Under the pieces are notes generated by a model. That model saw only the letters and a program-made list of their open reading frames with translations, was not told the DNA's origin and ran no database searches. From Actinokineospora auranticolor (lineage in GTDB: Bacteria > Actinomycetota > Actinomycetes > Mycobacteriales > Pseudonocardiaceae), in NCBI RefSeq assembly GCF_002934265.1, contig NZ_PTIX01000004.1:372001-436000 (forward strand): a DNA stretch of 64,000 bases. The letters run 5' to 3'. Positions 53,069 through 63,312 of the stretch are shown in pieces. Made by a program: the position numbers and the translations under genes. The stretch's first letter is position 1. Each line of letters opens with the position of its first letter.

Positions 53069-54223
53069 GTGGCGAGGGACTACTACGGCACTCTCGGGGT
53101 GCGGCAGGACGCGAGCGCTGAGGACATCAAGCGCGCCTACCGCAAGCTCGCGCGCGAACTGCACCCGGACGTGAACCCGGACGAGGCGGCGCAAGCCCGG
53201 TTCCGCGAGGTCACCGCGGCCTACGAGGTCCTGTCCGACCCGCAGAAGCGCAAGATCGTGGACATGGGCGGCGACCCGCTGGGCAACGCGGGCGGCGGCG
53301 GGGGCGGTCGCGACCCGTTCGGCGGCTTCGGCCTCGGCGACATCATGGACGCCTTCTTCGGCGCCGCGGCGGGCGGCGGCGGGCGCGGCCCGCGCAGCCG
53401 CGTGCAGCCCGGCTCCGACGCGCTGCTGCGCATCCAGATGACCCTGGAGGAGTGCGCCACCGGCGTCAGCCGCGACATCGCGGTCGAGACCGCGATCCTC
53501 TGCGACGTCTGCCGCGGCAACGGCTGCGCCGCGGGCACCTCCCCGATCACCTGCGACACCTGCGGCGGACGCGGCGAGGTCCAATCCGTGCAGCGGTCGT
53601 TCCTCGGCCAGGTCGTCACCGCCCGCGCCTGCGCGGTCTGCCGCGGCCTCGGCGAGGTCATCCCCGACCCCTGCCACCAGTGCGCGGGCGAGGGCCGGGT
53701 GCGCGCCCGGCGCACCATCACCGCCAAGATCCCGCCCGGCGTCGCCGACGGCATGCGCGTGCGCCTCTCCGGCCAGGGCGAGGTCGGCGCGGGCGGCGGC
53801 CCCGCCGGTGACCTGTACGTCGAGGTCGAGGAACTGCAGCACGCCACCTTCGAACGCGAAGGCGCCGACCTGCACTGCACCCTGCGGATCCCGATGACCA
53901 CCGCCGCGCTCGGCGCCGTCGTACCGCTGGAAACCCTCGACGGCACCGTCGAACTGGAACTGGAACCCGGCACCCAGCCCGAGACCCAACTGGTCATGTC
54001 CGGCCGCGGCCTGCCCCGGCTGCGCTCCACCGGCCGCGTCGACGGGCGCGGCGACCTGCACGTGCACGTCGAGGTCGAGGTCCCGACCCGGCTCGACGCC
54101 CGGCAGACCGAACTGCTGCGCGAACTCGCCACCCTGCGCGGCGAAGAGGAGCACACCCTGGCCAGCGCGAACGGTCGCGCGGGCGGGCTGTTCTCCCGGC
54201 TGCGCTCCCGCCACACCCGATGA
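53069..54223 (+). CDS. dnaJ2: Chaperone DnaJ (DnaJ2 type)
   Basis: 384 residues. J domain with the HPD motif ([20 protein letters not shown]), a Gly/Phe-rich linker (~75-105, [13 protein letters not shown]), a zinc-finger region with four CxxCxGxG-type motifs ([33 protein letters not shown]) and the C-terminal substrate domain. It stimulates DnaK ATPase. This is the hrcA-linked copy; dnaK-linked dnaJ1 is elsewhere. Its stop overlaps rsmE in an ATGA. Confidence 0.97.
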   Translation: MARDYYGTLGVRQDASAEDIKRAYRKLARELHPDVNPDEAAQARFREVTAAYEVLSDPQKRKIVDMGGDPLGNAGGGGGGRDPFGGFGLGDIMDAFFGAAAGGGGRGPRSRVQPGSDALLRIQMTLEECATGVSRDIAVETAILCDVCRGNGCAAGTSPITCDTCGGRGEVQSVQRSFLGQVVTARACAVCRGLGEVIPDPCHQCAGEGRVRARRTITAKIPPGVADGMRVRLSGQGEVGAGGGPAGDLYVEVEELQHATFEREGADLHCTLRIPMTTAALGAVVPLETLDGTVELELEPGTQPETQLVMSGRGLPRLRSTGRVDGRGDLHVHVEVEVPTRLDARQTELLRELATLRGEEEHTLASANGRAGGLFSRLRSRHTR

Positions 54224-54954
54224 CCCTGGCGCTGTTCCTGGTCGACGCGCTGCCCCCGGGCCCGGCGTTCACCCTGGACGGGCCCGAGGGCAGGCACGCG
54301 GCGGCCGTCCGCAGGCTGCGCGCGGGCGAGGAACTGCTGGTCTCCGACGGCCGCGGCGCCGTGGCCCGGTGCGCCGTGGTCGCGGCGGGCAAGGACAGCC
54401 TCGACCTGACGGTCGCCGAACGGTGGGACGAACCACCGCCGCGGCCCCGGGTGGTCGTCGTCCAGGCACTGGTCAAGGGAGACCGCGGCGAACTCGCGGT
54501 CGAACTGGCCACCGAGGCGGGCGCCGACGTGATCGTGCCGTGGCGCGCCGCCCGGTGCGTGGCCCGCTGGGACGACGGCCCGCGCGGCGAGAAAGCCCTG
54601 GCGAAATGGCGTGCGACCGCACGTGAAGCCGCCAAGCAGGCCCGCCGCGCCTGGGTCCCCGAGGTACCCGAACCGGTCGGGTTGGCCGAACTGGCCGAAC
54701 TGGTCCGCGCGAGCGAGTTGGGCGTGGTGTTGGAGGCCGATCGGGCCACCCGGTTGGCCGAACTGGCGCTACCCGAATCGGGTGATCTTGTCCTCGTCGT
54801 CGGCCCCGAAGGCGGCGTGGCACCCGAAGAGATCCAAGCCCTTGAACAGGCGGGAGGGCGAGCGGTACGGCTCGGACCCACCGTTCTGCGCACCTCCACC
54901 GCCGCGGCGGTCGCACTGGGCGCCCTAGGTGCCCTAACCGCCCGCTGGCGCTGA
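54220..54954 (+). CDS. rsmE: 16S rRNA m3U1498 methyltransferase
   Basis: 244 residues with an N-terminal PUA-like part and a C-terminal SPOUT (alpha/beta knot) domain: [50 protein letters not shown] and [20 protein letters not shown]. It methylates U1498 of 16S rRNA using SAM. The ATG overlaps the dnaJ2 stop, so the two are translated in coupling. Confidence 0.96.
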   Translation: MTLALFLVDALPPGPAFTLDGPEGRHAAAVRRLRAGEELLVSDGRGAVARCAVVAAGKDSLDLTVAERWDEPPPRPRVVVVQALVKGDRGELAVELATEAGADVIVPWRAARCVARWDDGPRGEKALAKWRATAREAAKQARRAWVPEVPEPVGLAELAELVRASELGVVLEADRATRLAELALPESGDLVLVVGPEGGVAPEEIQALEQAGGRAVRLGPTVLRTSTAAAVALGALGALTARWR

Positions 54955-55021
54955 GTCCGTGCAGGGTTTACCCTTTATCCGCAAAGCGTTTCAGTTATCG
55001 CGAAGCGCATTCGCCTGACTA

Positions 55022-55101
55022 CCGCCGGACACCTCCCCCCTCGGTCCGGCGGCGCCGCGCGGGGCGGTGGAGCGACCCCCAGGCTTCACCGCCCGCGCGG
55101 C
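55022..55101 (+). ncRNA. Candidate twin-hairpin RNA with C-rich loops (6C-like)
   Basis: Two strong hairpins in a row. First: CCGCCGGAC (55022-55030) with GTCCGGCGG (55044-55052) around ACCTCCCCCCTCG, which has six Cs. Second: the arm 55054-55069 with 55087-55101 (15 pairs, one bulge) around a loop with ACCCCCA. Two C-rich loops on adjacent stems are the defining picture of the actinobacterial 6C RNA. The second loop has five Cs and the gene context differs from that known for 6C, so this is a candidate only. The strand is inferred from the C-rich loops. Confidence 0.35.
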
Positions 55102-55151
55102 TTCCTCGGCGACTTCGGTGAGCACACCTTCGCCTTTAGCCGCGCCCAATA

Positions 55152-55172
55152 TTGGGGGGCCGAGCCCCCCAA
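55152..55172. terminator. Bidirectional hairpin between rsmE and the HIT gene
   Basis: TTGGGGGGC (55152-55160), loop CGA, GCCCCCCAA (55164-55172), a perfect 9-bp stem. It lies between convergent genes and could serve either one. Confidence 0.65.
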
Positions 55173-55215
55173 ACCCCCCCACGGTGCGATGGGTGGCGGA
55201 ACCAGCGTGGTCCGG

Positions 55216-55290
55216 TCGCGGAGCGTGTGGGCGCGGAGCGTGTGGGCGCGGAACGCGTGGGCGCGGAACGCGTGGGCGCGGAACGTGTGG
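55216..55290. repeat. 15-bp tandem repeat, five copies
   Basis: Units of the form GCGCGGARCGYGTGG: five consecutive copies at 55216, 55231, 55246, 55261 and 55276, differing only at one or two positions. It lies in the gap between the hairpin and the HIT gene. The unit is a multiple of three, but I see no gene using it. Confidence 0.9.
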
Positions 55291-55318
55291 AGCGCGCGGA
55301 GCGCGTTGGGGGAGTGGG

Positions 55319-55660
55319 CTAGCGGCCGAAGGCTGTTAGTTGTTCGCCGCCTAGTACGTGTAGGTGGGCGTGGAAGACGGTTCGGCAGGCGTCGTCGCCG
55401 GTGTTGAAGACGAAGCGGTAGCCGGACTCCAGGATTCCCTCGGTTTTTGCTACTTCTGTGCCTGCGAGCAGGACCGATGCCAGTAGGTCGGGGTTGCCTG
55501 CCAGGTCTTTGGCGTCCTGGTGGTGTTCTCGGGGGACTACGAGGACGTGAACCTTGGCTTGCGGGTTGATGTCGTGGAAGGCGTAGACCGTGTCGTTCTC
55601 GTAGACGGGGGTGGACGGGATCTCCTTGGCCACGATCTTGCAGAAGAGGCAGTCGCTCAT
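55319..55660 (-). CDS. HIT-family (histidine triad) nucleotide-binding protein
   Basis: 113 residues. DCLFCKIVAKEIPSTPVYEN with DINPQAKVHVLVVPREHHQD and the triad VFHAHLHVLGGEQ identify an HINT-type nucleotide phosphoramidase. The ATG at 55660 begins MSDCLFCK. It is divergent from phoH across ~120 bp, a common actinobacterial arrangement. Confidence 0.96.
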   Translation of the reverse strand: MSDCLFCKIVAKEIPSTPVYENDTVYAFHDINPQAKVHVLVVPREHHQDAKDLAGNPDLLASVLLAGTEVAKTEGILESGYRFVFNTGDDACRTVFHAHLHVLGGEQLTAFGR

Positions 55661-55782
55661 GGGTCGCACCCTAGCGAGGAGTTGTGGCTTGGTTTCTCCG
55701 GTGCGTTGGGGGTGGTGGGAGGGCTAGCATCGAGGCGTACTGGTGGTGGAGCGCGGGGCGCAGAAGGTAGGGCCGAGAGCAC

Positions 55783-56838
<1,056 letters not shown>

Positions 56839-56884
56839 GGCGGCCCTGCGCGACGGTGCGGACGGTGTCGAGGACAATGGTCCG

Positions 56885-57424
56885 GTGAGTATCGAGATCG
56901 CCAACGAGTCGGGGGTGGCGGTCGACGAGGCGTCGATCGTCGCGGCGGCCCGGTTCGCGTTGGACCGGATGAACGTCAGCAAGCTCGCCGAGCTGTCCGT
57001 GCTGCTCGTCGAGCTGGACGTGATGGCCGACCTGCACGAGCGGTGGATGGACCTGCCCGGTCCCACCGACGTCATGGCTTTCCCCATGGACGAGCTCGAC
57101 TCCGCCCGCCGCCCCGACGCGTCGGAGTCCGGGCCCGCCCTGCTCGGCGACATCGTGCTCTGCCCGGCCTTCGCCAAGGACCAGGCGCGCACCGCCGGGC
57201 ACAGCCTGATCGACGAGCTGCACCTGCTGACCGTGCACGGCGTGCTGCACCTGCTCGGCTACGACCACGCCGAACCCGCCGAGGAACGCGAGATGTTCGC
57301 GTTGCAGAAGCGCATCCTCGCCGACTTCCGCACCGCCGCCGCCGACGCCAAGCGCCGCGCCGCGCAGCGCGTCGAGGACGACAAGCTGCTCGGCGCCGTC
57401 GGCCTCGCCGACCCCGAGGACTGA
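56885..57424 (+). CDS. ybeY: Endoribonuclease YbeY (rRNA maturation)
   Basis: 179 residues. The metal site HxxxHxxxxxH is visible in [16 protein letters not shown], and the core has LNxLxR-type features replaced by [20 protein letters not shown]. YbeY matures the 16S rRNA 3' end and takes part in 70S quality control. GTG at 56885; the following corC-like gene starts 6 bp after the stop. It has an Arg/Lys-rich extra tail ([12 protein letters not shown]). Confidence 0.96.
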   Translation: MSIEIANESGVAVDEASIVAAARFALDRMNVSKLAELSVLLVELDVMADLHERWMDLPGPTDVMAFPMDELDSARRPDASESGPALLGDIVLCPAFAKDQARTAGHSLIDELHLLTVHGVLHLLGYDHAEPAEEREMFALQKRILADFRTAAADAKRRAAQRVEDDKLLGAVGLADPED

Positions 57425-57430
57425 CCCGCG

Positions 57431-58777
57431 GTGCCCGCGGACTCGGTCGGCCTGCTCGTCGTCGCCATCCTGCTCGTGCTCGCCGCCGGGGTCTTCGCCG
57501 CCGCCGACGCCTCGCTGTCGGCGGTGTCCAAGGCCCGCGTGGAAGGGCTCGTGCGCGCCGGGCGCACCGGGGCCAAGCAGCTGCTGGCCGTGGTCACCGA
57601 ACGACCCCGGCACATCAACCTGCTGCTCCTGCTGCGGCTGAGCTGCGAACTGGCCGCCACCGTGCTGGTCACCACCGTCTGCGCCCGCGCCATCGAACCC
57701 GGCTGGCTGGCCGGCTTGGTCGCCGCGCTGGGCATGATCGTGGTGTCGTACGTCCTCGTCGGCGTCGGACCGCGCACCATCGGCCGCCAGCACCCCTACG
57801 GCGTCGGCCTCATCGCCGCGGGCCCGGTGCGGGTGCTCGGCTCGGTGCTCGGCCCGCTGTCGCGGTTCCTGATCCTGGTCGGCAACGCCATCACCCCCGG
57901 CCGCGGCTTCCGCGAGGGCCCGTTCTCCTCCGAGGTCGAGCTGCGCGAGCTGGTCGACCTGGCGCAGGAGCGCGGCGTGGTCGACGCCGACGAGCGCGAG
58001 ATGATCCACTCGGTGTTCGAGCTGCGCGGCACCATCGCCCGCGAGGTCATGGTCCCGCGCACCGAGATGGTGTGGATCGAGCAGACCAAGTCCGTCCGCC
58101 AGGCCCTCGCGCTGTCCCTGCGCACCGGCTACACCCGCATCCCGGTGATCGGCGAGAGCGTCGACGACATCGTCGGCGTGGTCAACCTCAAGGACCTCGT
58201 GCGGTCCGGGCTCGACCGCGGCACCACCCCCACCTCGGTGGCCGTCGTGATGGTCGCCGCGGCGTTCGTGCCCGACACCAAGCGGCTCGACGACCTGCTG
58301 CGCGAGATGCAGGTGTCGAAGAACCACATCGCCATCGCCGTCGACGAGTACGGCGGCACCGCCGGGCTGCTCACCATCGAGGACATCCTCGAGGAGATCG
58401 TCGGCGAGATCACCGACGAGTCCGACACCGACGACCGACCCCCGGTCGAGCACCTCGACGACGGCGCCGTGCGGGTCAGCTCCCGGCTGCCGGTGGAGGA
58501 CCTCGGCGCGCTGTTCGGGCTCCAACTGGAGGGCCAGGACGTGGAGACCGTCGGCGGCCTGCTCGCCCAGCGGCTGGGACGTGTGCCACTGCCGGGTGCG
58601 GAAGCGGAGATCACCGGGCTACGGTTCCGGGCCGAGGGCGGCAAGGACAACCGCGGCCGGGTGCGCATCACCTCCGTGGTCGTGCGGCCCGTGGCGACCC
58701 CCGGGACCGACGGCGACGGGGAGGACGGCGAACGGGCCGTCGCGGAGCAGTGGGAGAGGAGCGGTGGGCGTGGCTGA
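57431..58777 (+). CDS. Hemolysin-family (CNNM/CorC-like) membrane protein
   Basis: 448 residues: a DUF21/CNNM membrane domain (~5-180, GLLVVAILLVLAAGVFAAA, ATVLVTTVCARAIE), two CBS domains (~200-325, MVPRTEMVWIEQTKS, NHIAIAVDEYGGTAGLLTIE) and a C-terminal CorC/HlyC domain (GALFGLQLEGQDVETVGGLL). Homologues act in Mg or Co homeostasis. The ending overlaps the next gene by 8 bases, so it forms one operon with ybeY. Confidence 0.93.
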   Translation: MPADSVGLLVVAILLVLAAGVFAAADASLSAVSKARVEGLVRAGRTGAKQLLAVVTERPRHINLLLLLRLSCELAATVLVTTVCARAIEPGWLAGLVAALGMIVVSYVLVGVGPRTIGRQHPYGVGLIAAGPVRVLGSVLGPLSRFLILVGNAITPGRGFREGPFSSEVELRELVDLAQERGVVDADEREMIHSVFELRGTIAREVMVPRTEMVWIEQTKSVRQALALSLRTGYTRIPVIGESVDDIVGVVNLKDLVRSGLDRGTTPTSVAVVMVAAAFVPDTKRLDDLLREMQVSKNHIAIAVDEYGGTAGLLTIEDILEEIVGEITDESDTDDRPPVEHLDDGAVRVSSRLPVEDLGALFGLQLEGQDVETVGGLLAQRLGRVPLPGAEAEITGLRFRAEGGKDNRGRVRITSVVVRPVATPGTDGDGEDGERAVAEQWERSGGRG

Positions 58778-59105
58778 GCTCGACCCGGAGGACGCGAAGA
58801 TCGTCACCCTGGCCCGGTCCAGCCGGGCGCGGACCGGGGCCGCCGAGGGCGCCGCCGTGCGCGACACCGACGGCCGCACCTACACCGCGGCCACCGTCGC
58901 GCTGCCGTCGCTCAAGCTGACCGCGTTGCAGGCCGCCGTGGCCGCCGCCGTGGCCAGCGGCGCCGAGGGGCTGGAGGCCGCCGCGGTCGTCACCGGCGCC
59001 GACGCCGTCGACGCCGACTCGCTGGCCGCCGTGCGCGACCTGACCGCCGACGCGCCCGTGCTGCGCGCGGACACCGCCGGAACCGTCGTCGACGTGCTCC
59101 GGTGA
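58770..59105 (+). CDS. Cytidine-deaminase-like protein lacking catalytic residues
   Basis: 111 residues. The order and length follow the cytidine deaminase fold (VRDTDGRTYTAATVALPSLK, LTALQAAVAAAVASGAEGLE). However, the CAE motif of true deaminases is replaced by LTALQAA and no PCxxC is present, so the zinc and catalytic Glu are missing. The slot between corC and era matches the Rv2365c position in mycobacteria. A structural or regulatory role is likely. GTG 58770 was chosen because AGGAG lies 8 bases upstream. Confidence 0.72.
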   Translation: MAELDPEDAKIVTLARSSRARTGAAEGAAVRDTDGRTYTAATVALPSLKLTALQAAVAAAVASGAEGLEAAAVVTGADAVDADSLAAVRDLTADAPVLRADTAGTVVDVLR

Positions 59106-59443
59106 GCCTGCGCGTCACCGTCTGCCGGGACTGCTGCTGCGGCACCGTCCGCAAGCACCCCACGGTCAACCACTACCGCCAGTTGAACCGCCTGCGCGAG
59201 ATCGCCGCCCGGCACGGCGGCACCGTCCGCGTGGCCGAGTGCCTGGACACCTGCGAGACCTCCAACGTGGTCGTCGTGCAGGCCAGGGGCGCCAAGCCGG
59301 TGTACCTGGGTTTCGTGCTCGACGACGCCGTCGTGGACGACATCGACGCCTGGCTGACCGCCGGTGGACCGGGCGTCGCACCGCTGCCGGAGACCCTCGA
59401 ACTGAACCGCGTGCAAGCACCGGGGACGGCCGGGAGACAATGA
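59102..59443 (+). CDS. Thioredoxin-like (2Fe-2S) ferredoxin
   Basis: 113 residues. The start VTVCRDCCCGTVRKHP gives three or four closely spaced Cys and VAECLDTCETSNVVVV gives two more, in the pattern of the thioredoxin-like [2Fe-2S] ferredoxins. It should bind one [2Fe-2S] cluster for electron transfer; the partner is unknown. Its GTG overlaps the preceding stop in a GTGA. Confidence 0.8.
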   Translation: MSLRVTVCRDCCCGTVRKHPTVNHYRQLNRLREIAARHGGTVRVAECLDTCETSNVVVVQARGAKPVYLGFVLDDAVVDDIDAWLTAGGPGVAPLPETLELNRVQAPGTAGRQ

Positions 59444-59447
59444 GCCG

Positions 59448-60356
59448 GTGAGCAGCTCCACCGATGGCCACCGTTCCGGGTTCGCCTGCTTCGTCGGCAG
59501 GCCCAACGCGGGCAAGTCCACGCTCACCAACGCGCTCGTGGGCAGCAAGGTCGCCATCACCTCGAACAAACCGCAAACCACCCGACACGCGATCCGCGGC
59601 ATCGTGCACCGCGACGACGCCCAACTGGTGATCGTCGACACCCCGGGCCTGCACCGCCCCCGCACGCTGCTGGGCCAACGCCTCAACGACATCGTCCGGG
59701 AGACGTGGTCGGAGGTCGACGTGGTCGGCCTCTGCGTGCCCGCCGACCAGAAGGTCGGGCCCGGCGACCGGTTCATCGCCGCCGAGCTGGCCAAGGTCGC
59801 CAAGCGCACCCCGGTCATCGGCATCGTCACCAAGACCGACCTGGTAGGGCCCGAGCAGGTGGCCGAGCAGCTCGTGGCGCTGCAGGACGTCATGGAGTTC
59901 GCCGAGCTGGTGCCGGTGTCGGCCGTCGACGGGTTCCAGGTGTCGACCCTGGCCGACCTGCTGGTCACCCGGCTGCCCGAGGGCCCGCAGCTCTACCCGG
60001 GCGGCGAGCTGACCGACGAGCCCGAGGCCACCCTGGTCGCCGAGCTGGTCCGCGAGGCCGCGCTGGAGGGCGTGCGCGACGAGCTGCCGCACTCCATCGC
60101 GGTCACCATCGAGGAGATGAACCCGCGCGAGGGCCGCGACGACATGATCGACGTCTACGCGGTGCTGTACGTGGAGCGGCCCAGCCAGAAGGGCATCGTG
60201 CTCGGGCACCGGGGCGAGCGGCTCAAGCAGGTCGGCTCCGCGGCGCGCAAGCAGATCGAGGGGCTGCTCGGCAGCCGCGTGTACCTCGACCTGCACGTGA
60301 AGGTCGCCAAGGACTGGCAGCGCGACCCCAAGCAGCTGCGCCGGCTCGGCTTCTGA
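59448..60356 (+). CDS. era: GTPase Era
   Basis: 302 residues. G domain with FVGRPNAGKSTLTNALVG, DTPGLHRPRT and VTKTDLVG, then a KH domain (~215-295, GIVLGHRGERLKQVGSAARK). Era assembles the 30S subunit near the 16S rRNA 3' end, which fits its neighbours ybeY and recO. It starts 4 bp after the ferredoxin gene stop. Confidence 0.98.
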   Translation: MSSSTDGHRSGFACFVGRPNAGKSTLTNALVGSKVAITSNKPQTTRHAIRGIVHRDDAQLVIVDTPGLHRPRTLLGQRLNDIVRETWSEVDVVGLCVPADQKVGPGDRFIAAELAKVAKRTPVIGIVTKTDLVGPEQVAEQLVALQDVMEFAELVPVSAVDGFQVSTLADLLVTRLPEGPQLYPGGELTDEPEATLVAELVREAALEGVRDELPHSIAVTIEEMNPREGRDDMIDVYAVLYVERPSQKGIVLGHRGERLKQVGSAARKQIEGLLGSRVYLDLHVKVAKDWQRDPKQLRRLGF

Positions 60357-60383
60357 GCACCCGTGTCGTGGGACAATGCGCGG

Positions 60384-61151
60384 ATGAGCCTGTACCGCGA
60401 CACCGGTGTCGTGCTGCGCGTGCAGAAGCTCGGTGAGGCCGACCGGATCATCACCCTGATCACCCAGAAGCACGGCAAGGTCCGCGCGGTGGCCAAGGGG
60501 GTGCGCCGCACGACCTCGCGGCTCGGTGCCCGGGTGGAGCCGTTCGCGCACGTCGACGTGCAGTTCTACACCGGGCGCACGCTTGACGTGATCACCCAGG
60601 TGCAGACGCTGGACGCGTTCGGCGCGGGCATCGTGGGCGACTACCAGCGCTACACCGCGGGCTGCGCGATCCTGGAGACCGCGGACCGGATGTCCGCCGA
60701 AGAGGGCGAACCCGTCCTCCGGCTCTACCTGCTCGTGGCGGGCGCGCTGCGCGCCTTGGCGGACGGGGAGCGCGACGCGTCCCTCGTGCTCGACGCGTTC
60801 CTCTTGCGCGCGTTGGCTTTCGCGGGTTGGTCACCGGCTCTTACCGAATGCGCGCGGTGTGGCGATCCAGGACCCCACCGCGCGTTCAACGTCCACGCGG
60901 GTGGGTCGGTGTGCCTGCGGTGCAAGCCACCTGGGTCGGCGAGTCCGCCGTACGAGGTCTTGCACCTGATGGACTCGTTGGCGAATGGTCGGTGGGACAG
61001 CGCGGAACGCGCGACCGACTCGACCCGGCGCGAGGCCAGCGGGTTGGTGGCGGCGCTGCTGCAGTGGCACCTGGAACGCCAACTGCGATCGCTTCCCCTG
61101 GTCGAGCGACGCCCGTTCGTGGGACGCCAGTCGGCCGGCGAAGCCGAGTAG
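60384..61151 (+). CDS. recO: DNA repair protein RecO
   Basis: 255 residues. An N-terminal OB-fold (LYRDTGVVLRVQKLGEADRI, KVRAVAKGVRRTTSRLGARV) is followed by a helical domain and a zinc finger (ECARCGDPGPH, VCLRCKPPG). RecO loads RecA with RecR in recombination repair. The ATG at 60384 starts MSLYRDTGVV. It lies 27 bp after era in the conserved era-recO-uppS order. Confidence 0.97.
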   Translation: MSLYRDTGVVLRVQKLGEADRIITLITQKHGKVRAVAKGVRRTTSRLGARVEPFAHVDVQFYTGRTLDVITQVQTLDAFGAGIVGDYQRYTAGCAILETADRMSAEEGEPVLRLYLLVAGALRALADGERDASLVLDAFLLRALAFAGWSPALTECARCGDPGPHRAFNVHAGGSVCLRCKPPGSASPPYEVLHLMDSLANGRWDSAERATDSTRREASGLVAALLQWHLERQLRSLPLVERRPFVGRQSAGEAE

Positions 61152-61248
61152 TCACCGTTGCCCTGGTGGGACGGCGATTTCGGGGGGCGGCGGTCGGGTT
61201 AGTAGTGTCGTCGAGTCTTAGGTCCCCGGTGTGTGAAGGAGTTGTGCG

Positions 61249-62100
61249 GTGCTGCGTAGGCGGCGGACCCAAAGCAGGCGTGACGCCGGGCGGCCGATCT
61301 CACCCCCGGAACCGCACCCCTCCGGTGCCCGTCCACCCGCGATCCCGCGGGAACTGGTGCCCCAGCACGTCGCCATCGTCATGGATGGCAACGGCCGGTG
61401 GGCCAACCAGCGCGGTCTGACCAGGGTCGAGGGCCACAAGCGCGGCGAGGCCCAGGTCGTCGAGGCGGCCCGCGGCTGCATCGAGATCGGCGTGAAGTGG
61501 CTGTCGCTGTACGCCTTCTCCACGGAGAACTGGCGGCGCAGCCCCGAGGAAGTCCGCTTCCTGATGAACTTCTCCCGCGACGTCATCCGCCACCGCACGG
61601 TCGAGCTGGACGAGCTGGGCGTGCGCATGCACTGGGCGGGCCGCCGCCCCAAGCTCTGGCGCAGCGTGATCAGCGAGCTGGAGGTGGCCGAGCAGATCAC
61701 CAAGGACAACGACCTGCTGCACCTGGCCCTGTGCGTCAACTACGGCGGCCGCGCCGAGATCGGCGACGCCGCCCGCGAGATCGCCCGGCTGGCCGCCGCG
61801 GGCAAGATCAACCCGGAGAAGGTCGACGAGCGCACGCTGGCCCGGCACATGTACCACCCCGAGATGCCGGACGTGGACCTGTTCATCCGTCCGTCGGGGG
61901 AGCAGCGCACGTCCAACTTCCTGCTGTGGCAGTCGGCCTACGCCGAGCTGGTGTTCCAGGACCACCTGTGGCCCGACTTCGACCGGGTCCACCTGTGGGA
62001 GGCCATCGAGACCTACGCCCGCCGCGACCGCCGCTTCGGCAAGGCGGCGGACTCCGCGGACGTGGCCGCCCGCCTCAAGGACGAGGAGAACGACGAATGA
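61249..62100 (+). CDS. uppS: Isoprenyl (undecaprenyl-type) diphosphate synthase
   Basis: 283 residues of the cis-prenyltransferase family: [20 protein letters not shown] (metal Asp and P-loop-like), [13 protein letters not shown] and [20 protein letters not shown]. It makes the polyprenyl carrier lipid for cell-wall synthesis; chain length is not predictable. The GTG has GGAG upstream. Its stop overlaps the following gene in an ATGA. Confidence 0.97.
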   Translation: MLRRRRTQSRRDAGRPISPPEPHPSGARPPAIPRELVPQHVAIVMDGNGRWANQRGLTRVEGHKRGEAQVVEAARGCIEIGVKWLSLYAFSTENWRRSPEEVRFLMNFSRDVIRHRTVELDELGVRMHWAGRRPKLWRSVISELEVAEQITKDNDLLHLALCVNYGGRAEIGDAAREIARLAAAGKINPEKVDERTLARHMYHPEMPDVDLFIRPSGEQRTSNFLLWQSAYAELVFQDHLWPDFDRVHLWEAIETYARRDRRFGKAADSADVAARLKDEENDE

Positions 62101-62507
62101 CCGTCGAGCACGCGCTGCTCACCAAGGCCCGCGAGGCCCTGGAGTCCTTCCACGACGTCGCGGTCGACACCGACGGCGCCCTGACCTTCCGCCACGCGGA
62201 CGTCCCCTGCGCCGTGCAGGCGATGGAGTTGGTGGAGGGCCTCACCGTCCTCACCCTGACGTGCGTGGTCGCGTGGGACCTGCCCGAGGACCCGTCCCTG
62301 GCCGTCTCCGCCGCCGAGCGCGCGGGGCAGGGCCTGTTCGGCACGCTGGGCGTCGTCCACACCGAACGCGGGATGGACGTGACCCTCCGCTACACCTTCC
62401 CGGCCGACGGCCTCACCGCCGCCGCCCTGGGCACCCTGCTCATGCTCGTGGTCTCCACCGCGTCCCAACTCCGCACGGAACTCCTGGGCCAACCAACCGC
62501 CACCTAA
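62097..62507 (+). CDS. Conserved-looking protein after uppS, YbjN-like
   Basis: 136 residues. It starts [20 protein letters not shown] and continues with alternating beta and hydrophobic segments ([32 protein letters not shown]). The pattern recalls YbjN/type-III-chaperone-like proteins, but I cannot assign a family. Translation is coupled to uppS by the ATGA overlap. No motifs with a catalytic look. Confidence 0.7.
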   Translation: MTVEHALLTKAREALESFHDVAVDTDGALTFRHADVPCAVQAMELVEGLTVLTLTCVVAWDLPEDPSLAVSAAERAGQGLFGTLGVVHTERGMDVTLRYTFPADGLTAAALGTLLMLVVSTASQLRTELLGQPTAT

Positions 62508-62660
62508 GCCTCCTCGCACGACCTGCCTGCTGGGTGACTCCTTCGACCGCGTCACGATCGACCCCGACAACCATCCGCGCACCAGGCCGAACGGGCGTCC
62601 ACCAGCGCCTCTGACCACGTCGTGTGGAAACTGTCCGACCCGCATCGACCCGGTCCACCC

Positions 62661-63060
62661 AAGCCGTTCCGCCACATCGTCCCGGCCAGCCCGGGGCTGG
62701 GCTGTGGCAATCGGCATTGGTCACCGCCTGCGCGGGCGAGATCCGCCGCGGCCGCTTGGCCGCTGGGCTCTCGCACCTGCTCTGGTGGGCCGGGACCCAA
62801 GCCGTTCCGTGGCATTGCCTCGGCCGCCCCGGGGCAGTGCTGTGGCAATCGGCATTGCTCGCCGCCTGCGCGGGCGAGATCCGCCGCGGCCGCTTGGCCG
62901 CTGGGCTCTCGCACCCGCTCTGGCGAGCCGGGACCCAAGCCGTTTCGCCGCATCGCCTCGGCCGGCCCGGGGCGGTGCTGTGGCAAGCGGCATTGGTCGC
63001 CGCCCGCCCGAGATCGCCGCTACCGCATCGGCCCCTGGGCTCCGCCTCCGCTCTGGCGGG
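62661..63060. repeat. 138-bp tandem repeat, about three copies
   Basis: Units begin AAGCCGTT at 62661, 62799 and 62937 (exactly 138 apart). The first two are nearly identical over the part GGCATTG...GCCTGCGCGGGCGAGATC...CTGGGCTCTCGCACC; the third has decayed after ~70 bases and fades near 63060. The length is a multiple of three, so open frames appear in several phases, but none has a start, ribosome site or family match. Confidence 0.88.
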
Positions 63061-63197
63061 CCGGTTGCCGTACTGCCGCTGCCGAGGGACTTGGTCTTGC
63101 GATTCGCGCACTCCGCGCGTCAGATCGAGCGGGCGGTCTCCCACCGGCTCCTCCGAACCCCCGTTGTGGATCTTGCTCGGCTCGCCGGGGAGCGGAC

Positions 63198-63225
63198 TTG
63201 TCCACATAGGCCGGAGTTGTCCACC
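63198..63225 (+). repeat. DnaA-box-like pair, copy D
   Basis: TTGTCCACA (63198-63206), spacer TAGGCCGGAG, then TTGTCCACC (63217-63225). TTGTGGATCTTGCTCGG precedes it at ~63172 and GACCACTC follows, both shared with copy C. The stem-loop repeat copy 2 starts 42 bases after it. Confidence 0.78.
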
Positions 63226-63266
63226 GGTTCGGCCTGACCACTCCCGTGCGCCCGCCCTCACTTCTA

Positions 63267-63312
63267 CGCTTGAAATTAGGGGTTCCCCCAGGGAGGGGAC
63301 CCCTCGCGGGCG
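63267..63312 (+). repeat. Stem-loop repeat, copy 2
   Basis: CGCTTGAAATTAGGGGTTCC begins the element; AGGGGTTCCCC can pair with GGGGACCCCT around CAGGGA, and it ends CGCGGGCG. It matches copy 1 at 48684 at most positions. Here it follows the DnaA-box pair directly, showing the undisturbed unit. The 380 bp after it up to the permease start contain nothing else I can support. Confidence 0.8.
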
